From NCBI GenBank assembly GCA_902362595.1, contig CABIXF010000003.1, positions 119,540 through 183,539 of the forward strand: 64,000 nt of DNA, written 5' to 3'. Of this stretch, positions 62,539 to 64,000 are shown in pieces (the first letter of the stretch is position 1; each line of letters opens with the position of its first letter). The translations under genes and the position numbers were made by a program. The notes beneath the pieces were generated by a model. It had not been told where the DNA came from and searched no databases. It worked only from the letters and a program-made list of their open reading frames with translations. Origin of the DNA: Bacteroidaceae bacterium (GTDB taxonomy: Bacteria; Bacteroidota; Bacteroidia; Bacteroidales; Bacteroidaceae).

Positions 62539-62746
62539 CTGCAAATTTGGGAAAGATGGGATATTGAATAAATAGAAACTACATTAAGTTATCAATAAAT
62601 TAATTCTCTACCAACTATTACTTCAACAACAATAGAATCTCTTTGTAAACCCTTAATCGTAACTATTACTCCGTAAAAACGAGAAACATTAGAATAAACT
62701 TAACGCTATAAATAACACGTATTTATCAAAAACAACAAGAATTTTG
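62539..62746. other. AT-rich intergenic stretch
   Basis: About 200 bp between the MATE promoter and the small-ORF promoter. It is A/T-rich and I see no ORF, hairpin or repeat in it. Confidence 0.5.
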
Positions 62747-62754
62747 TATCTTTG
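62747..62754 (+). promoter_or_regulatory. -7 box TATCTTTG of the small SD-led ORF
   Basis: It is a perfect TAnnTTTG match; start near 62761, about 70 nt of leader before the ATG at 62830. Confidence 0.6.
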
Positions 62755-62800
62755 TGGCGTACTATTATGCTCTTTCGTATAACACCGAATTTTAAATAGT

Positions 62801-62856
62801 CAAGGGACAAAAGAAAGGAGGTGTTATTTATGAGAGTAAAATGTACATGTCCCTTG
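62801..62856 (+). promoter_or_regulatory. Full Shine-Dalgarno sequence enclosed by a 9-bp inverted repeat
   Basis: AAAGGAGGTG (62814-62823) is complementary to ten bases of the 16S 3' end, with 8 nt from GGAGG to the ATG. CAAGGGACA (62801-62809) and its complement TGTCCCTTG (62848-62856, codons 7-9) can pair, putting the Shine-Dalgarno and start codon in a 38-nt loop. Bacteroidetes genes normally lack such sequences. Confidence 0.8.
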
Positions 62857-62946
62857 AAACCTGTTTCTGTAACTGACTATTACCGTATGAGATATGGACG
62901 TATCGAGTATGTTCATTCTCATTGTCGTAGATGGCCCAGAAGATAA
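62830..62946 (+). CDS. Small Cys/His-rich basic protein of 38 aa, unknown function
   Basis: The ORF begins MRVKCTCPLKPVSV and ends HSHCRRWPRR. Cys5, Cys7, His29, His31 and Cys32 could bind a metal, and the peptide is strongly basic (about 9 Arg/Lys), so it may bind nucleic acid or the ribosome. Support for expression comes from the -7 box at 62747, the consensus Shine-Dalgarno and a hairpin just after the stop. I recall similar short Bacteroides proteins but cannot place a family. It is not a form of bS21. Confidence 0.6.
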   Translation: MRVKCTCPLKPVSVTDYYRMRYGRIEYVHSHCRRWPRR

Positions 62947-62960
62947 GGCTACTAGGGACC

Positions 62961-62989
62961 ATAAGGCTGCTATTTTTTAGCAGCCTTAT
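62961..62989. terminator. 12-bp hairpin after the small ORF
   Basis: ATAAGGCTGCTA (62961-62972) pairs perfectly with 62978-62989 around a TTTTT loop. No T-run follows on the plus strand, so efficiency is unclear. It spans the stop codon of the minus-strand ATPase gene. Confidence 0.6.
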
Positions 62990-63908
62990 GTCTTTCTATA
63001 AAAATACGCATTTCCTGTATTGAACTATTGAGTTCTTCTTGTGTAAAAGGCTTATTTAAAGTATTCTCAGGATGGTGTATTTGATGTCTAATGATTTCAG
63101 TTTTAATCAATTGTTCGATTTTTGTACCGTTTTTAATTATTTTTACATAGGGTATTTGGGGCTTTCCAGTTTCAAAATCACGTTTCCACCCTTCTGATTC
63201 AATATAACTATATAATTCATTATGATATTCTATACTACTATCACCAAATGCAGTATATGCTATTTCATTTAATGAAGGATATGGTAATTGCGACTCATTA
63301 ATCCGTTCAATCTTTTTCCCTTGTTCAGCATCTTTCACTAATCTTACTTCATCAAAAGTGAGCTGTTTTAAAATTAATGAGCTATGAGTTGTTATTATAA
63401 CCTGTATATTGTCCTTTTTAGACAATTCTTTTAATGCATGTATAAGAAGATTTTGATGATATGCATGTTGCGCTGTTTCAGGTTCTTCTATGGCATATAT
63501 AATTCCAGGTGACTTAGCTTTTTCTTGTTTTCTTTCGGCTTCAGCCCTGAAAAAATTTATGAGAATAAGTCTTTTAACCCCACTTCCACGTTTATTTATA
63601 GGAATGTCATCATCTCCAGTTATTGATACTGACTTAAATACATCCACCCATTTTAAGTCGTCAATTGTAGGTAAAGTAGGATGTAATGTATTTGCCAATG
63701 TAGGATTCATTTCATTAATTTTCTCAACGGTACGATTTGAAACAAGTTGAAGTTGTTCAATAACTGCATTGTAAATCTCCTGACATTTTAATTTTATATC
63801 AGAAGATGCCATTATTATTTTAACCGCTTCTTTCAATGGGTCTTGAACCTCTTTATCTTTATCTCCATTACTTCTGTCGGCCTGAAATAAAGTATAAACC
63901 GGCATCAT
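62970..63908 (-). CDS. AAA family ATPase, C-terminal portion (5' truncated), HEPN-like tail
   Basis: The 312-aa frame has Walker B-type IYAIEEPETAQHA and H-loop IITTHSSLILKQL of AAA15/OLD-like ATPases, but no Walker A. The usual N-terminal nucleotide-binding half of about 200 residues is missing. The first residues (VYTLFQADRSN...VQDPLKEAVK) match what is normally mid-protein in this family, and an in-frame stop lies just upstream. The C-terminus has EIIRHQIHHPEN, an R-x4-H motif as in HEPN ribonucleases, followed by SSIQEMR. Proteins of this class are often anti-phage or toxin-like. The A/T-rich composition differs from neighbours, suggesting transfer. It is likely nonfunctional as it stands. 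Confidence 0.6.
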   Translation of the reverse strand: MMPVYTLFQADRSNGDKDKEVQDPLKEAVKIIMASSDIKLKCQEIYNAVIEQLQLVSNRTVEKINEMNPTLANTLHPTLPTIDDLKWVDVFKSVSITGDDDIPINKRGSGVKRLILINFFRAEAERKQEKAKSPGIIYAIEEPETAQHAYHQNLLIHALKELSKKDNIQVIITTHSSLILKQLTFDEVRLVKDAEQGKKIERINESQLPYPSLNEIAYTAFGDSSIEYHNELYSYIESEGWKRDFETGKPQIPYVKIIKNGTKIEQLIKTEIIRHQIHHPENTLNKPFTQEELNSSIQEMRIFIERHKAAKK

Positions 63909-63910
63909 TA

Positions 63911-64000
63911 GTGTCCACTAAAAAATCATAGTAGTTCTTTGAAATTATTGAGATTCAATTTGTTATGAGTAATTTTGGGGAGAACGGATTTGAATTTACT
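63911..64000 (-). mobile_element. Possible insertion-element end with 3' part of an unrecognised ORF
   Basis: Immediately after the truncated ATPase, a frame enters from the window edge and stops at TGA (63926-63928), giving 24 codons ending LNLNNFKELL. The boundary GTGTCCACTAAAAAAT (63911-63926) has the look of a terminal inverted repeat. The other end is outside the window, so identity as an IS and its transposase is only an inference from the abrupt loss of the ATPase's 5' half. Confidence 0.35.

Noticed and set aside
1..64000. tRNA genes, rRNA genes, integrase or att sites
   Set aside because: None with a recognisable structure or motif was found in the window.

Overview
The window looks like a chromosomal segment from a gut Bacteroidales species (Bacteroides/Phocaeicola type). 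Four things point that way. Most genes lack a Shine-Dalgarno sequence. Many genes are preceded by the Bacteroidetes -7 box TAnnTTTG, with TATCTTTG, TACCTTTG and TATGTTTG recurring. Lipoprotein and TonB-era envelope families are typical of the group. Gene sets such as clpS-clpA-aat, thrS-infC-rpmI-rplT, a DUF4494 protein and an S9 dipeptidyl peptidase fit as well. No rRNA, tRNA or CRISPR array was seen.

Layout. 1-2.7 kb: a GH28 glycosidase gene with an in-frame stop, cut by the window edge, then an HD-domain protein and a divergent pyrD-like gene. 2.9-10 kb: sbcC, sbcD and an S9 peptidase on the minus strand. 10.1-14.8 kb: a plus-strand operon of an M48 lipoprotein protease, a glycine-zipper lipoprotein, clpS, clpA and aat, which forms a bacterial N-degron module. 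14.9-18.9 kb: proS, an FtsX-type permease and an aminotransferase (minus). 19.1-22.6 kb: a sugar-isomerase-like protein, DUF4494, a YggS-type PLP protein and a DHOD-like protein (plus). 22.7-25.6 kb: an HpaII-like restriction enzyme with no visible methylase, a candidate small RNA, an AlaX-like editing domain and a membrane-anchored nuclease. 25.7-33 kb: an RND tripartite efflux operon with a divergent AraC regulator. 33-50.6 kb: a large minus-strand cluster (TolC-like, HlyD-like, four MacB/FtsX permeases, a TlpA-like protein and one ATPase) facing a divergent NtrC-family regulator and histidine kinase. 50.6-62.5 kb: lactonase, flavodoxin/ferredoxin protein, a 6S-like RNA, rplT, rpmI, infC, thrS, a TPR protein, def, ruvX, guaA and a MATE transporter. 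62.6-64 kb: an unusual 38-codon ORF with a full Shine-Dalgarno sequence, then an AAA ATPase that lacks its N-terminal half and abuts what may be an insertion-element end.

How the parts work together. The clearest regulatory story is at 47.8 kb. A good sigma-54 promoter (-24 TGGCACG, -12 TTGG) lies in front of the tolC-like gene. Two GTGCG-N4-YGCAC palindromes spaced 21 bp apart lie between it and the divergent sigma-54 activator, so the two-component system probably drives the export cluster.

The most unusual signals are four. First, three intergenic arrays of degenerate palindromes all keep an exact 22-bp period although their sequences differ (AAACG...CGTTT at 2.8 and 24.1 kb, AGTACT at 44.9 kb). 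Second, a rod-shaped structured RNA of about 175-190 nt sits at 52.6-52.8 kb. Third, the 38-codon ORF has a full anti-SD match enclosed by a 9-bp inverted repeat. Fourth, the truncated ATPase carries a HEPN-like C-terminal motif.
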